Assembly: GCF_949987515.2 (NCBI RefSeq) | Contig: NC_082684.1 | Coordinates: 46,962,006-47,026,005, forward strand | Direction: 5' to 3' | Length of the DNA stretch: 64,000 nt | Origin: Delphinus delphis | Lineage: Eukaryota; Chordata; Mammalia; Artiodactyla; Delphinidae | Shown here: one piece after another, positions 21,961 to 33,265 of the stretch | Layout: the number at the start of each line of letters is the position of its first letter | Position numbering within the stretch: the first letter of the stretch is position 1 | Translations under genes and position numbers: made by a program | The notes under the pieces: model-generated | Database searches by the model: none | What the model was told of the DNA's origin: nothing | Seen by the model: the letters and a program-made list of their open reading frames with translations, nothing else

Positions 21961-24900
21961 ACTAAACTGGGTTTTAGATTCGTCTCCAGCTCCCAGAGTT
22001 CATCTCTTGCTGAGGAAACTTGCTTTCTTATAGCTAGAGACTGCCTTTTAAGCATTCCAGATTAAAATATTGGTGGTGGAGCAAATAAAACAGTGTTTGG
22101 GCTGTTTTTCAGTAATTTGAGGATGGTTGTTGAAAGGGTAGGAGAGGGGTAAAAGAAAGAAAAATGTGTTTACGTATGAGGTACTATGGATTTTCTCATT
22201 CCTACCTTCCTGGCTGGCTTAGGACAGATGTTTGTTGGAACTGAAATTGCTTTTTATATTCCCAAGATGTTTGGTCTTCTCTTTTATCATGAGTGGGCCT
22301 TTGTGTTGGGAGGGAACTGTAAGACTTCCTGCTTACTCCAGCATAGACATCTGTTAGTCAAACAGACATCTCTACATAGACTTCAAATATCTACTTTCTT
22401 CTTGTATGAACGGAAATATACTGACTCTAAGAGGGCCAAGGACAAAAAAATTTTCCATCGGATATCCTTATAAGGAAAACGTGAGACGTGCTCATAATGT
22501 GCAAACAGCTATTACTCTGAAAAAGAATTATTAACATGTATTAACTTTGATAAAAATAAAAACTAAATCATTTCCATTGATACAAACCATTTGTTTTTCA
22601 ACTGGGATATTCATAAAGTTCAATTATAAAATTAATGACAGATGCACAAGAAGTAATATATCTGGTTTCCACATGCATGCTCTGGAGTTAGCTTTTAAAT
22701 GCCCATTTTAAAACTCTTTTTTAAGGACTGAAGTAATTAAAATGATAAGCTTATTCTTTTTACCTGTGCTATTTAATAATAATGTAGATAGCTCATTTAA
22801 TCTGAACTGTTTGACCTTTGCATTTTCACTTGTTCATCTTATACCTGTCCCAAAGTATTTAATTTTCCTAGTGATGCCAGGGCTGGGATTATGAAGCACC
22901 CTTTTGTAAAAAATCAAGGAGGGGCTTCTCCTCCTCCAAGATCATGTCTTCATAAGCATTGAAATTTCCTGAAGATGTGTATAGTGAAATAAGAACAATA
23001 CTCACATTTAGTTTTTTAGACTTTTTTGTTAGAAAAAAACTTCAATTTACCTTTAAAATAATGTGAAACAGCTTTCAACTATCTCTTCATTAATCAAGTT
23101 AAATAGGACTTGTTCTGGAAAGAACCTTAAAATTGAGTGAGAGTCCAACTGAGGGAAGATAATCAAAGGCAGCAGGAGTCCTGCCTTCTTTTAGATGGTA
23201 CAAACCAAAGGATGGCACTAAGGTATATCCAGGAGAACTGTGTAAAACTCACACATGCAATGCAATAAGGAATATTTGTGCCTCTACCTTATGAGTCTTT
23301 GGGGGATGTATGAATTAAGAGAAAATTATTTAGAAAATTAGGTTATCTAGGATAGGGATTTATCACCTGAAAATTTCCAGGAAAACCTGAAAATTCCATG
23401 GACAAGTCAGCATATTCTATGACCCCCTGAAGTTATGTGCAAAATTTGGTGTGCATGTATGCATTTTTCATTGTTGGTGAGGGGAGTGGTCAGTAGCTTT
23501 TGTTTGGTTCTCAAAAGGGTGTGTGACTCAAAAAAAGTGAAGAAGCGTGGCAACAGAGCTAGGCCAGCATGTCTCAAATTCTGTTTCATGGAACTTAATG
23601 GACTAGGTGATGTTGTTAAGTCCTCATGTGGTCAGATAGGCTTGGGAAACATTGTTTAATATATCTCACCTGTTGGAGATTCATAAAACCTTAACTTATT
23701 AAAGACTCTGAGATATCCTGCAGTAAATAAGCTTGTTTTGCTTTATTTAAACTAGCATTTTATTTGACATGGAAGCCCTGTTTTTGTAAAATACATGTAA
23801 ACATCCCATGTGCACTAGAGTTCCATGCAAACAAGTTTGAGAAATGTTGAAACAACATGTGTTGCCCAGATTCCCTGCCTCTCAATATTAAGACCTCTTC
23901 TTCAGGGCCTGTTGTTGAAAAATTCTTTATTGTGTATTCTAAGATAGGACTCAGCAGATTAGAGCAATCATACAATTTGAGGGTTGGGAGGCCACCTAAT
24001 TGCAGGTCTCCATGTAAATATAGATCATCTAATTAATCCTCCATTGGGTGCTTAAATTATCTCCATGAACATCACATAAATGGTGTTTCCATGATTTTGC
24101 AATCCCTTCCCTAATAGAGAATTCACTAACTCTAAGGCCATCACACCATATCTAGGCTGTCCCATCTCTGGTCTGGTTCTTTCTCCTGGAGATGCATCTG
24201 TCTTCAAAATGATAGCCCATCTGGCATTTGAAAAGAGGCAGCAGCAACCGATGTTCTTTAAGTGTGCTTCTCTAAAAGAGCAGCTGCAGCTTCTTCCATT
24301 GTTCCTTATGGCTTGGGGTGACTCACACCCTTGGCACTGATGCTCAGTTTCTCCTTTACTGAGCCTCACACGAGGCATTCTGCCCACCCAGATGCTTTGC
24401 CAAGGCGATTGGAACATTTCTTTGAAAGGGTGTATCCTCTTCAGTCCCCTTTTCAGGAAAATTCACACATGCATGTTGCCACCTAGTGTCTGTTGCCACA
24501 GTCACGTGTTCTCTGAAAATGAGCCCACGCACCCACAGCTGGGTCGTAGAGCCGCTTTTGCATTACCTAACCCTGCCCGGCCATGGTTGATGGACTGGGG
24601 CCGGAGATCTGACCTCATCTGTGCCAACTGAATGATCTGTCCTGATGATTGGAATTGGGTTATGTTGATGCTACCTACTCCCTCCCGGGACGAGAGGTTT
24701 GTACGATCAGGAACTGTTGGGGCAACCAAATGTATAGAGAAACTGAGAAACAATGGTAAGAGAGAAGGATGAGTCAGATGGGCAGGGAGAAGCGGAGGTG
24801 TGTGTGGAGGGGGTGGTGAGGGTGGCAGGGGTGGGTGTGGAGAAGAGCCATTTCCCACTCTTTGTTTCTTATGAGGACCTCCTGCTTTTAGGTTCACTGA

Positions 24901-25060
24901 AAACTCCTGCTTCTTTATAAAAATCTCCTTTTTTGCTTGAGCAAAAATGTAGATATCTATTGATTATAATTAAAAGATCCTTGACAAAAGGAAACTCCAA
25001 GATCTTGGAAGAAATGAATAGCCTCTGGGGAGGAATTGGATTATTGCAGAGTTCTCACCT
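21961..25060. other. Unassigned sequence
   Basis: No gene or confident repeat. The stretch at 24,052-24,417 is open on the minus strand for 121 codons and 24,502-24,897 for 131 codons. The second owes its proline-rich start to the G-rich tract at 24,780-24,840 and shows no domain, so I do not call either coding. The sequence near 23,960-24,250 vaguely resembles ancient interspersed repeats. Confidence 0.5.
24809..24835 (+). other. G-quadruplex motif
   Basis: Four G runs (5, 3, 4 and 3 long) with loops of 6, 5 and 1 nt lie on the plus strand within a G-rich stretch. This meets the simple G3+N1-7 rule. No promoter context is visible. Confidence 0.7.
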
Positions 25061-25064
25061 GTCT

Positions 25065-25265
25065 CCTTCCATTCAGCACCTTACCCCACCTTCACCCAAT
25101 TTACTAATTTGTCCTATTTCCATGCCTCTGCTTATGCTACTCTCTCTCCTACTGTGCCATCCCCTGTCCTGTCAGTCTACCTAAATTCTACCTCTCCTTT
25201 AAGGATGCAATTATTCCTCTTCTCTGAAGCTTTCCCTGACCACTCTGTTAATATTTGTTGAATAA
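25065..25265 (+). mobile_element. L2 LINE 3' fragment
   Basis: The text runs CCATGCCTCTGCTTATGCTACT-like, then TTCTCTGAAGCTTTCCCTGACC and TTAATATTTGTTGAATAA, which are familiar L2 3' wording on the plus strand. Confidence 0.7.
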
Positions 25266-25604
25266 GAAGAGCTAATCTGATTAAAGGAATAAGAGAATGG
25301 TCTCAAAAGTACTTTTTTTACCTAGATAAGAAGGAGAATTGGTAATTCAATGGCAACAAGTAAACAGAGGATTGTCCTACAAATTGTGCTGAAGCTCATT
25401 CTCCATCTTCACTCAAGCCAAGGAGGTCACTGTTCTTGCATCAAGAACAATTTGGGACCATAGAAAGAATTTCTCAGTCTTTTGGGGATTCACTTCCAGA
25501 GCAGTTTTTCAAGAGATTGTGGATTTTCTTGTAAAGATTTAAAACAGCAAACATTTTTGGGGGGCCCTTCTAAAGAAGTGACTTCTTAGGGCTCTATCTA
25601 GCTT

Positions 25605-25680
25605 TTGGAATCTCTTCATTAGCACCTGGTGCGTAGAAGATGTTTAGTAAATATTTGTTGGATAAGGAAGGGAATGAATG
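25605..25680 (+). mobile_element. L2 tail fragment
   Basis: AGCACCTGGTGCGTAGAAGATGTTTAGTAAATATTTGTTGGAT-type text matches the common L2 3' end (normally AGCACCTGGCACATAGTAGG...). It is short and diverged. Confidence 0.55.
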
Positions 25681-25689
25681 GACACAGCT

Positions 25690-26740
25690 TTCATCCCTGA
25701 AGTTCAACCACTAGACAAACCAAAGGCTGGCAATTTGTTTTGAAGAAATGCTTTGTCTAGTGGTTAGAAAAGGAACCAATATAATCGGACACATACAGAA
25801 ATGCACAAAGTTCTTTAATTTCCAGACTTAGGCAACTACAGTAGTTTTAGAGTTGATATAGGGACAAGCAGGCCTGATGCTTAAATGCATGAGCCACTAA
25901 GAACAGCCACCACATTCCTGAATTCTTGTGCTCCTTGGCTAGGGAGCCAGCATTCCAAAATCCCCAGAACACATCTCCACCATTGTCCAGGGAGCCAGAG
26001 TCTCTGCTATCCACTGCGGTATTATATCATACTGAATACTTGAAAGGGGGAGTGGAGCAACTACCTATTTATCTTTCTAGCTCATTTGGGGCCACCGACA
26101 CAGTTCAAAGAGCAGGCCCATCTGAGATTAGCAAGAATCCAGCCCTGTCGCCAAATCTCTTACGAGAGTCTAACAGAAGGAAATGGAAGCTCACTTCCAT
26201 TCACCAGTTTAGAGATGCTTTATCGACAGAAAATGAGAGGAAGATGATGCCAACAACAACAAAACCCCCTTTGGAGTGTGAAGTGTTGCGTACCCCAGAG
26301 TTGAGGGGAAAATGCTAGTCTAGAACCCTAGCCCAGGCTCCTCAGATCCCCCACCCCAACCACGTGGGCAGGAGAGGACCAGTACTGCTGGACTCTGTGT
26401 TCAGGTCATCAGGTGGGAGCAGGATGCCAAAGAGTGTGGGCGTCTACCCACCCCACTTCTTTTCTTATGGGTGCTGAGATTGAGAGTCGTGCTTTTATTA
26501 AGTTCTCAATCGCTGAACATCCTGTAGTGAGAAAAGCAACAAATTCAGACAGTTAGACCAGCAGACTAAGTTGATTTTTATGAGAGAAAAGATTTTTTTC
26601 CATCTCAATTGGTGTTTACGCTTAGTTGTTTGAACTAAGTTAAATCCTGGCAAAGCAATTGGGATACACAGTTGAATGATTTATATGTGACTTGGGAAAG
26701 GAGATGATTGAAAAGCTATTTCTAATCTTCAGTTACAAAA
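25690..26740. other. Unassigned sequence with one 130-codon open frame
   Basis: No repeat recognised. A plus frame at 25,926-26,318 is open for 130 codons (starts MCSLAREPAFQ, ends TPELRGKC). It has no domain, signal peptide or low-complexity bias that I can recognise, and no splice context was established. It is most likely chance. Confidence 0.5.
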
Positions 26741-26753
26741 TAAACTTTATTAC
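26741..26753. repeat. Target-site duplication of L1-B, left
   Basis: TAAACTTTATTAC pairs with TAAACTTTATTCC at 32,272-32,284 (12 of 13). Counting the following T run, it extends to about 17 bp. On the minus strand the duplicated site begins at AT/AAAA, close to the L1 endonuclease preference TT/AAAA. Confidence 0.85.
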
Positions 26754-27079
26754 TTTTTTTTATTGGAGTATAATTGCTTTACAATGTTGTGTTAGATTCT
26801 GCTGTACAGTGAAGTGAATCAGCTATATGTATACATATATCCCCTCCCTCTTGGGCCTCCCCACCCACCCACCCATCCCACCCATTTAGGTCAACACAGA
26901 GCACTGAGCTGAACTCCCTGTGCTATACAGCAGCTTCCCATTTGCTATCTATTTTACACATGGTAGTGTATATATGTCAATCCCAATCTCCCAATTCATC
27001 CCACCCTCTCCTTCCCCACTGTGTCCACATGTCCAATATCTGTGTCTCTATTCCTGCCCTGGAAATAGGTTCATCTGTA

Positions 27080-30000
27080 CTGTTTTTCTAGATTCCACAT
27101 ACATGCATTAATATATGATATTTGTTTTTCTCTTTCTGACTTACTTCACTCTGTACGACAGACTCTAGGTCCATCCACATCTCTACAAATGACCCAATTT
27201 AGTTCCTTTTTATGGCTGAGTAATATGCCATTGTATATATGTACCATATCATCTTTATCCATTTATCTGTTGATGGACATTTAGGTTGTTTCCATGACCT
27301 GGCTATTGTAAATAGAGCTGCAATGAACATTGGGTACATGTGTCTTTTTGAATTATGGTTTTCTCAGGGTATATGCCCAGTAGTGGAATCACTGGGTCAT
27401 ATGGTAGTTCTATTTTAGTTTTTTAAGGAACCTGCATACTGTTCTCCATAGTGGCTATATCAATTTACATTCCCACCAACAGTGCAAGAGGGTTCCCTTT
27501 TCTCCACACCCTCTCCAGCATTTATTGTTGTAGATTTTTTTTGATGGTGGCCATTCTGACCGGTGTGAGGTGATACCTCATTGTAGTATTGATTTGCATT
27601 TCTCTAATAATTAGTGATATTGAGCATCTTTTCATGTGCCTCCTGGCCATCTGTATGTCTTCTTTGGTGAATTGTCTATTTAGGTATTCCCCATTTTTTG
27701 ATTGGGTTGTTTGTTTTTTTAATATTGAGATGCGTGAACTGCTTGTATATTTTGGAGATTAATCCTTTGTCAGTTGCTTTGTTTGCAAATATTTTGTCCC
27801 ATTCTGAGGGCTGTCTTTTCGTCTTGTTTATGATTTCCTTTGCTGTGCAAAAGCTTTTAAGTTTCATTAGGTCCTATTTGCTTATTTTGTTTTTATTTTC
27901 ATTACTCTAGGAGGTGGGTCAAAAAAGATCTTGCTGTGGTTTTGTCAAAGAGTGTTTTTCCTATGTTTTCCTCTAAGAGTTTTATAGTGTCTGGTCTTAC
28001 ATTTAGGTCTTTAATCCATTTTGAGTTTATTTTTGTGTATGGTGTTAGGTAGTGTTTTAATTTCATTCTTTTACTTGTAGTTGTCCAGTTTTCCCAGCAC
28101 CACTTATTGAAGAGGCTGTCTTTTCTCCATTGTATATTCTTGCCTCCTCTGTCATAGATTAGGTGACCATAGGTGTGTGTCTAGGACTGTGTCTAGGACT
28201 TCCAATACTATGTTGAGAGTGGACATCCTTGTCTTGTTCCTGATCTTAGAGGAAATGCTTTCAATTTTTCACCATTGAGAATGATGTTTGCTGTGGGTTT
28301 GTCACATATGGCCCTTATTATGTTGAGGTAGGTTCCCTCTATGCCCACTTTCTGGAGAGTTTTTATCAAAAATGGGTGGTGAATTTTGTTGATAGCTTTT
28401 TCTGCATCTATTGAGATGATCATATGGTTTTTATTCTTTATTTTGTTAATATGTCACATTGATTGATTTGCATATATTGAAGAATCCTTGTATCCCTGGG
28501 ATAAATCATGGTGTATGATCTTTTTAATGTGTTGTTGGATTCTGTTTACTAGTATTTTGTTGAGGATTTTTGTGTCTATGTTCATCAGTGATATTGGTCT
28601 GTAATTTTCTTTTTTTGTGATATATTTGTCTGGTTTTGGGATCAGGATGATGGTGGTCTCGTTGAAGGAGTATGGGAGTGTTCCTCCCTCTGCAATTTTT
28701 TGGAAGAATTTGAGAAGGATAGGTGTTAGCTCTTCTCTAAATGTTTGATGGAATTCACCTGTGAAGCCATTTGGTCCTGGACTTTTGCTTGTTGGAAGAT
28801 TTTTAATTACTGTTTCAATGTCATTACTTGTGATTGCTCTATTTACATTTTCTAATTCTTCTTGGTTCAGTCTTAGAAAGTTGTACCTTTCCAAGAATTT
28901 GTCCATTTCTTCCAGGTTGTCCATTTTATTGGCATAGAGTTGCTTGTAGTAGTCTTATGATCCTTTGTATTTCTGTGGTGTCTGTTGTAATTTCTCCTTT
29001 TTCATTTCTAATTTTACTGATTTGAGTCCTCTCCCTTTTTTCTTGATGAGTCTGGCTAAAGGTTTATCAATTATATTTATCTTCTCAAAGAACCAACTTT
29101 TAGTTTTATTGATCTTTGCTGTTGTGTTCTTCATTTCTATTGCATTTACTTCTGCTCTGATCTTTATGACTTCTTTCCTTCTACTGACTTTGGCTTTTCT
29201 TTGTTCTTCTTTTTCTAGTTGCTTTAGGTATAAGGTTAGATTGTTTATTTGAGATTTTTCTTGTTTCTTCAGGTAAGATTGAATTGCTATAAACTTCCCT
29301 CTTAGAACTGCTTTTGTTGCCTCCCATAGGTTTTGGGTCATCATGTTTTTGTTGTCATTTGTTTCTAGGTGTTTTTTAATTTTCTCTTTGATTTCTTCAG
29401 TGATCTCTTGGTTATTTAGAAGCACACTGTTTAGCCTCCATGAGTTTGTGTTTTTTTACAGCTTTTTTCCTGTAATTGATTTCTAATCTCATAGTGTTGT
29501 TGTTGGAAAAGATACTTGATATGATTTCAATTTTTAAAAATTTTCCGAGGCTTATTTTGTGACCCAAGATGTGATCTATCCTGGAGAATGTTCTGTGTGC
29601 ACTTGAGAAGAAAGTATATTCTTCCACTCTCAGGTGGAATGTCCTATAAATATCAATTAAATCTATCTGGTCTATTGTGTCATTTAAAGCTTGTGTTTCT
29701 TTATTTTCTGTTTGGATGATCTGTCCATTGGTGTAAGTGAGGTGTTAAAGTTAACACTTACTGTGTTACTGTAGATTTTCCCTTTTATGGCTGTTAGCAT
29801 TTGCCTTATGTATTGAGGTGCTCCTATGTTGGGTGCATAAATATTTATAATTGTTATGTTTTCTTCTTGGATTGATCCCTTGACCATTATGTAGTGTCCT
29901 TCCTTATCTCTTGTAACAGTATTTATTTTAAAGTCTATTTTATCTGATATGAGTATTGCTATTCCAGCTCTCTTGTGATTTCCATTTGCATGGAGTATCT

Positions 30001-30175
30001 TTTTCCATCCCCTCCCTTTCAGTCTGTATGTGTCCCAGGTGTTAATTGGGTCTCTTGTAGACAGCATATATACAGGTCTTGTTTTTGTATCCATTCAGCT
30101 AGTCTGTGTCTTTTGGTTGGAGCATTTAATCCATTTACATTCAAGGTTCCTATTACCATTTTCTTAACTGATTTG
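27080..30175 (-). pseudogene. L1-B ORF2 remnant with RT-core deletion
   Basis: Minus-strand fragments cover the endonuclease region (29,684-30,094, with NIYAPN and MDRSS, but the usual GDFN reads as NFN with a codon missing). They also cover the region upstream of the RT (28,955-29,425) and the N-terminal RT (28,454-28,924, with [14 protein letters not shown] and RPISLMN). A further piece (28,208-28,423) ends at [10 protein letters not shown]. Immediately after this, the frame runs into a deletion that removes the FADD catalytic box and thumb. The C-terminal part resumes at about 28,170 (WSPNL region) and continues to about 27,080. Additional small deletions occur near 28,505 and 28,212. Non-functional. 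Confidence 0.9.
28176..28199. repeat. 12-bp perfect tandem duplication at deletion junction
   Basis: TGTGTCTAGGAC occurs twice head to tail, where L1-A has it once (13,101-13,112). It lies exactly at the breakpoint of the roughly 690-bp ORF2 deletion in L1-B. Confidence 0.9.
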
Positions 30176-30224
30176 GGTTTGTTTTTGTGGGTCTTTTTCT
30201 TCTTTTGTGTTTCCCACCTAGAGA

Positions 30225-31104
30225 AGTTCCTTTAGCATTTGTTGTAAACCTCGTTTGGTTATGCTGAATTCTCTTAGCTTTTGCTTGTCTGTAAAGCTTT
30301 TGATTTCTCCATCGAATCTGAATGAGATCCTTGCTGGGTGGGTAGAGTAATTTTGGTTGTAGGTTTTTCCCCTTCATCACTTTAAATATATCCTGCCACT
30401 CCCTTCTGGCCTGCAGAGTTTCTGCTGAAAAATCAGCTGATAACCTAATGGGGATTCCCTTGTATGTTATTTGTTGCTTTTTGCTTGCTGCTTTTAATAT
30501 TTTTTCTTTGAATTTAATTTTTTTTAGTTTGATTAATATGTGTTTTGCTGTGTTTCTCCTAGGGTTTATCCTGTATGGGACTCTCCACGCTTCCTGGACT
30601 TGGGTGGCTATTTCCTTTCCCATGTTAGGTACGTTTTTGATTATAATCTCTTCAAATATTTTCTCAGACCCTTTTCTTTCTCTTATTCTTCTTGGACCCC
30701 TAAAATTTGAATGTTGGTGCATTTAGTGTTGTCCCAGAAGTCTCTGAGACTGTCTTTAGTTCTTTTCATTCTTTTTTCTTTATTCTACTGCTTGGCAGTT
30801 ATTTCCACCATTCTGTCTTCCAGCTCACTTATTTGGTCTTTTGCCTCAGTTATTCTGCTGTTGATTCCTTCTAGTGTATTTTTCATTTCAGTTATTGTGC
30901 TGTTCATCACTGTTTGTTCTTTAGTTCTTCTAGGTCTTTGTTAAACATTTCTTGTATTTTCTTGTTCTGTGCCTCCATTCTATTTCCGAGATTTTGGATC
31001 ATCTTTACTATCATTACTCTGATTTCTTTTTCAGGTAGGTTGCCTATTTCCTCTTCATTTATTTGGTCTTGTACATTTTTACCTTGCTCCCTTGTCTGTA
31101 ACAT
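30225..31104 (-). pseudogene. L1-B ORF1 remnant
   Basis: The N-terminal part is open from 31,104 (MLQTREQGKN...) for 65 residues. After a frameshift region, the RNA-recognition and C-terminal parts are open over 30,722-30,153, with RRIRERKGSEKIFEEII, NITAKHILIK-like text and SAETLQARREWQDIFKVMKGKNLQP. These are the conserved ORF1 RNA-binding signatures. The true ORF1 stop, by comparison with L1-A, lies near 30,225. At least one frameshift and a stop near 30,907 separate the two halves, so no full protein can be made. Confidence 0.88.
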
Positions 31105-31287
31105 ATTTTTTTGTCATTTCATTTTTTTTTTTGATGGGCGGGGCTGTGTTCCTATCTTACTGGTTGTTTGGCCTGAGGTGTCCAGGACTGGAGTTTGCAG
31201 GCAGTTGGGTAGAGCCAGGTCTTGGTGCCAAGATGAGGACCTCTGGGAGACCTCACTCCGATGAATATTTCCTGGGGTCTGAGGTTC

Positions 31288-31390
31288 TCTGTTAGTTCAG
31301 CAGTTTGGACTCGGCACTGCCACCACAGGAGCTCAGGCCTGACCCCCGGCCTGGGAACCAAGATCCCACAAGCTGCATGGCACAGCAAAA
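31288..31390 (+). mobile_element. SINE-like segment in L1-B 5'UTR, opposite strand
   Basis: The plus strand reads TTCAGCAGTTTGGACTCGGC, then CCGGCCTGGGAACCAAGATC and CCACAAGCTGCATGGCACAGC, followed by an A-rich tail. This resembles the tRNA-derived short SINE body of cetartiodactyls (CHR-1/Bov-tA-like). It is orientated against the L1. The B box region is degenerate. It could instead be an ancestral component of this L1 5'UTR family. Confidence 0.6.
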
Positions 31391-31418
31391 GAAAAGAAAA
31401 GAAAAAAAAAGGGTCAGT

Positions 31419-31697
31419 ACAATAACAAAGAATAAAAAATAAAATAAAATTAGAAAAATAAAAAATATATTAGGAAAAATAAAAATATAAGTGAAACAAC
31501 TACAAGTTAAAACAGAACCACAACAGAAAAAAAAGGGGGTGGAGGTGGGGAACAAGCCAAAAGTAGCAGAACAATAACAAAGTATAGAAAATAAAATAAA
31601 ATTAGAAAAATAAAAAAATTATTAGAAAAAATAAAAATGTAAGTGAAACAATAACAACAAGGTAAAACAGAACTAACAGCCTAAAAAAAAAAAGGCC
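31419..31697. repeat. Duplicated A-rich block in L1-B 5'UTR
   Basis: ACAATAACAAAG with the following AAATAAAATTAG-type text occurs at 31,419 and again at 31,571. The two copies are about 120 bp each at a 152-bp offset, and each ends in an A run (about 31,527 and 31,683). They agree except for small changes, so this is a segmental tandem duplication and not simple slippage. Confidence 0.85.
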
Positions 31698-32271
31698 AGA
31701 AAAAGCCTGGCTGTGGGGTTGGAACTTAGTGGGGGGGGGGCAGGGCTTAGGCAGGGTGGGGTTTAGGGTGAGGAAGGGCCTAGGCTCAGGGTCCCTGTGG
31801 CTGGAAAAGGCAGCACAGCTGGAGGGGGCCTGGGAGGTAAGGCCCTGGGTGGGAGTTCAGGGGTGGGGCTTAGGCTCAGCACAGCTGGAGGAAGCCTCAG
31901 AGGGTGGAGGATCAGGCCCAGAACCTCAGCAGGCTCTCTGGGGTCCAAGCAGGCAATGGAAACGCTGGCCACGTTCCTGTTCAATCCTCCGCTCTCCCGA
32001 GGGTCTCACCCTGTCCTGTTGATCCCCTAACTGTGGGTGGGTCCCTCAGGGTGTGGGAACTACTCCCCTCCTCCAGTAGACCCCTCAGGGGCCCCAGTCC
32101 CGTCCTGCCTCCACTTCTCTTCCCGCCTCCCTTCCCCCCACGTCTTACCCAGTCACTCAGGGTTTCCTCCCATCCCCTTAGGTGTCTGTAGTCCCCCGCC
32201 AGTGCCTGGTAGGTGCCCTAGTTGTGAGGAGATGCAAACTCCGTGTCCTCCTAATCTGCCATCTTGACTCC

Positions 32272-32284
32272 TAAACTTTATTCC
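32272..32284. repeat. Target-site duplication of L1-B, right
   Basis: TAAACTTTATTCC is the partner of 26,741-26,753 and abuts the L1 5' end. Confidence 0.85.
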
Positions 32285-33149
32285 TTTTATTCCTCTCACT
32301 CAAAGGTACTCTGGTCTGAGCAGTGATGCCAACTTCCAAAGTAGTGGTGATAGGGAGCCAGGATGATTAAAAGCTTTCCCTTTAGAATTCTCTGCAGGCC
32401 CAGCTCAGATCCTGCAGGCCTTTCTTTGTATGAATTCAGTCTTCAACCTCTCTTCAGTTTGCACTGTGGTCTTTACTGTTATCATCCTAGGACTTCTTGT
32501 TCTGCTTCCTATTTGAAGAAAAATCTGAATTTCCATTAATGCTAATGAGAAACTTTGGCTTTAATGGTATAGAAACATGATTCTTATGCTTCTCTGGTTA
32601 GAGTTGTATTTAATTTTAATTGTTAACTGAAATACATTCAAAGTACAATCTGGCTTCTTAGTTAGGTCAAGTGCATAAAATTAATGAAATACCGATGAGG
32701 AGGTTGATGCCCAGACACAGCAGGAATGCTGCTGACAATTGAGAAAGAAAAAACACATTCCCAGGGATGATTTATCAAAGGAACATAATGGGGAGTAGAG
32801 ACAGGTGAGGGGTAAGGGAGGATTGAATTTTAAAGATGATGTCATTTACACTACAGGAAAATGTGAATGATAAAGTTTTGTTTGTTTGTTTGTTTTGTTC
32901 CACTTCTTTGTTTGAAGAGTGAGGACTTCTTCCTATGGATCATCTCTCTGGTGTCATGAAAACCTCATGTATAAAGCTGTAAGTAATGTCTCCATTTTGA
33001 AGAAACAAAATTGAGAATTTCTAAGCATGAGAGTTATAGGTGACTTTCAGAGTCACCTGATTGGTGGCTTTCTCTTTCTTTAAAAAAGATGTTATTTTGT
33101 GGTTATTTTTATGGAGGCAAAATTGAAAAAGAATTTTTTTTGCTTACAA

Positions 33150-33265
33150 CCTGCAGAATTCCTAGTCCTATGAAGGCAGAGAGATTGTTTTGTTTGGAAT
33201 TATACCATTAGGGCCTAGTATAATGCCTGGCCCATAGCATATCTTCAAAATATATTTATTAAAAA
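33150..33265 (+). mobile_element. L2 tail fragment
   Basis: GAAGGCAGAGAGATTGTTTTG, CTAGTATAATGCCTGGCCCA and ATATTTATTAAAAATAATG keep the order of the L2 3' end (summary motif: GGCAGGGA..TGCCTGGCACATAG..AATAAATATTTG). Diverged. Confidence 0.6.

Larger units (their letters stand above)
26754..32271 (-). mobile_element. L1-B: LINE-1 with both ends, internally deleted
   Basis: The 5' end at 32,271 reads GGAGTCAAGATGGCAGATTA on the minus strand, and the 3' end at about 26,755 carries a short A tail followed by the L1 3'UTR. Matching target-site copies on both sides show that the insertion arrived full length. At 5.5 kb it is shorter than L1-A mainly because about 0.7 kb of ORF2 is missing at 28,172-28,200. 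The 5'UTR is composite: it contains an opposite-strand SINE-like piece and a duplicated A-rich block. Both ORFs are broken. It is the better preserved of the two large recent copies. Confidence 0.92.

Noticed and set aside
24502..24897. 131-codon minus frame with proline-rich start
   Set aside because: The proline run is the translation of the G-rich tract on the other strand; the rest has no domain.
30153..30722. 190-residue L1-B ORF1 frame as a functional gene
   Set aside because: It is only the C-terminal part; the N-terminal part is in another frame with a stop between, and ORF2 is deleted in the same copy.
31729..32271. CpG-island promoter of a host gene at the GC-rich stretch
   Set aside because: The stretch is the L1-B 5'UTR up to its target-site duplication and is not CpG-rich.
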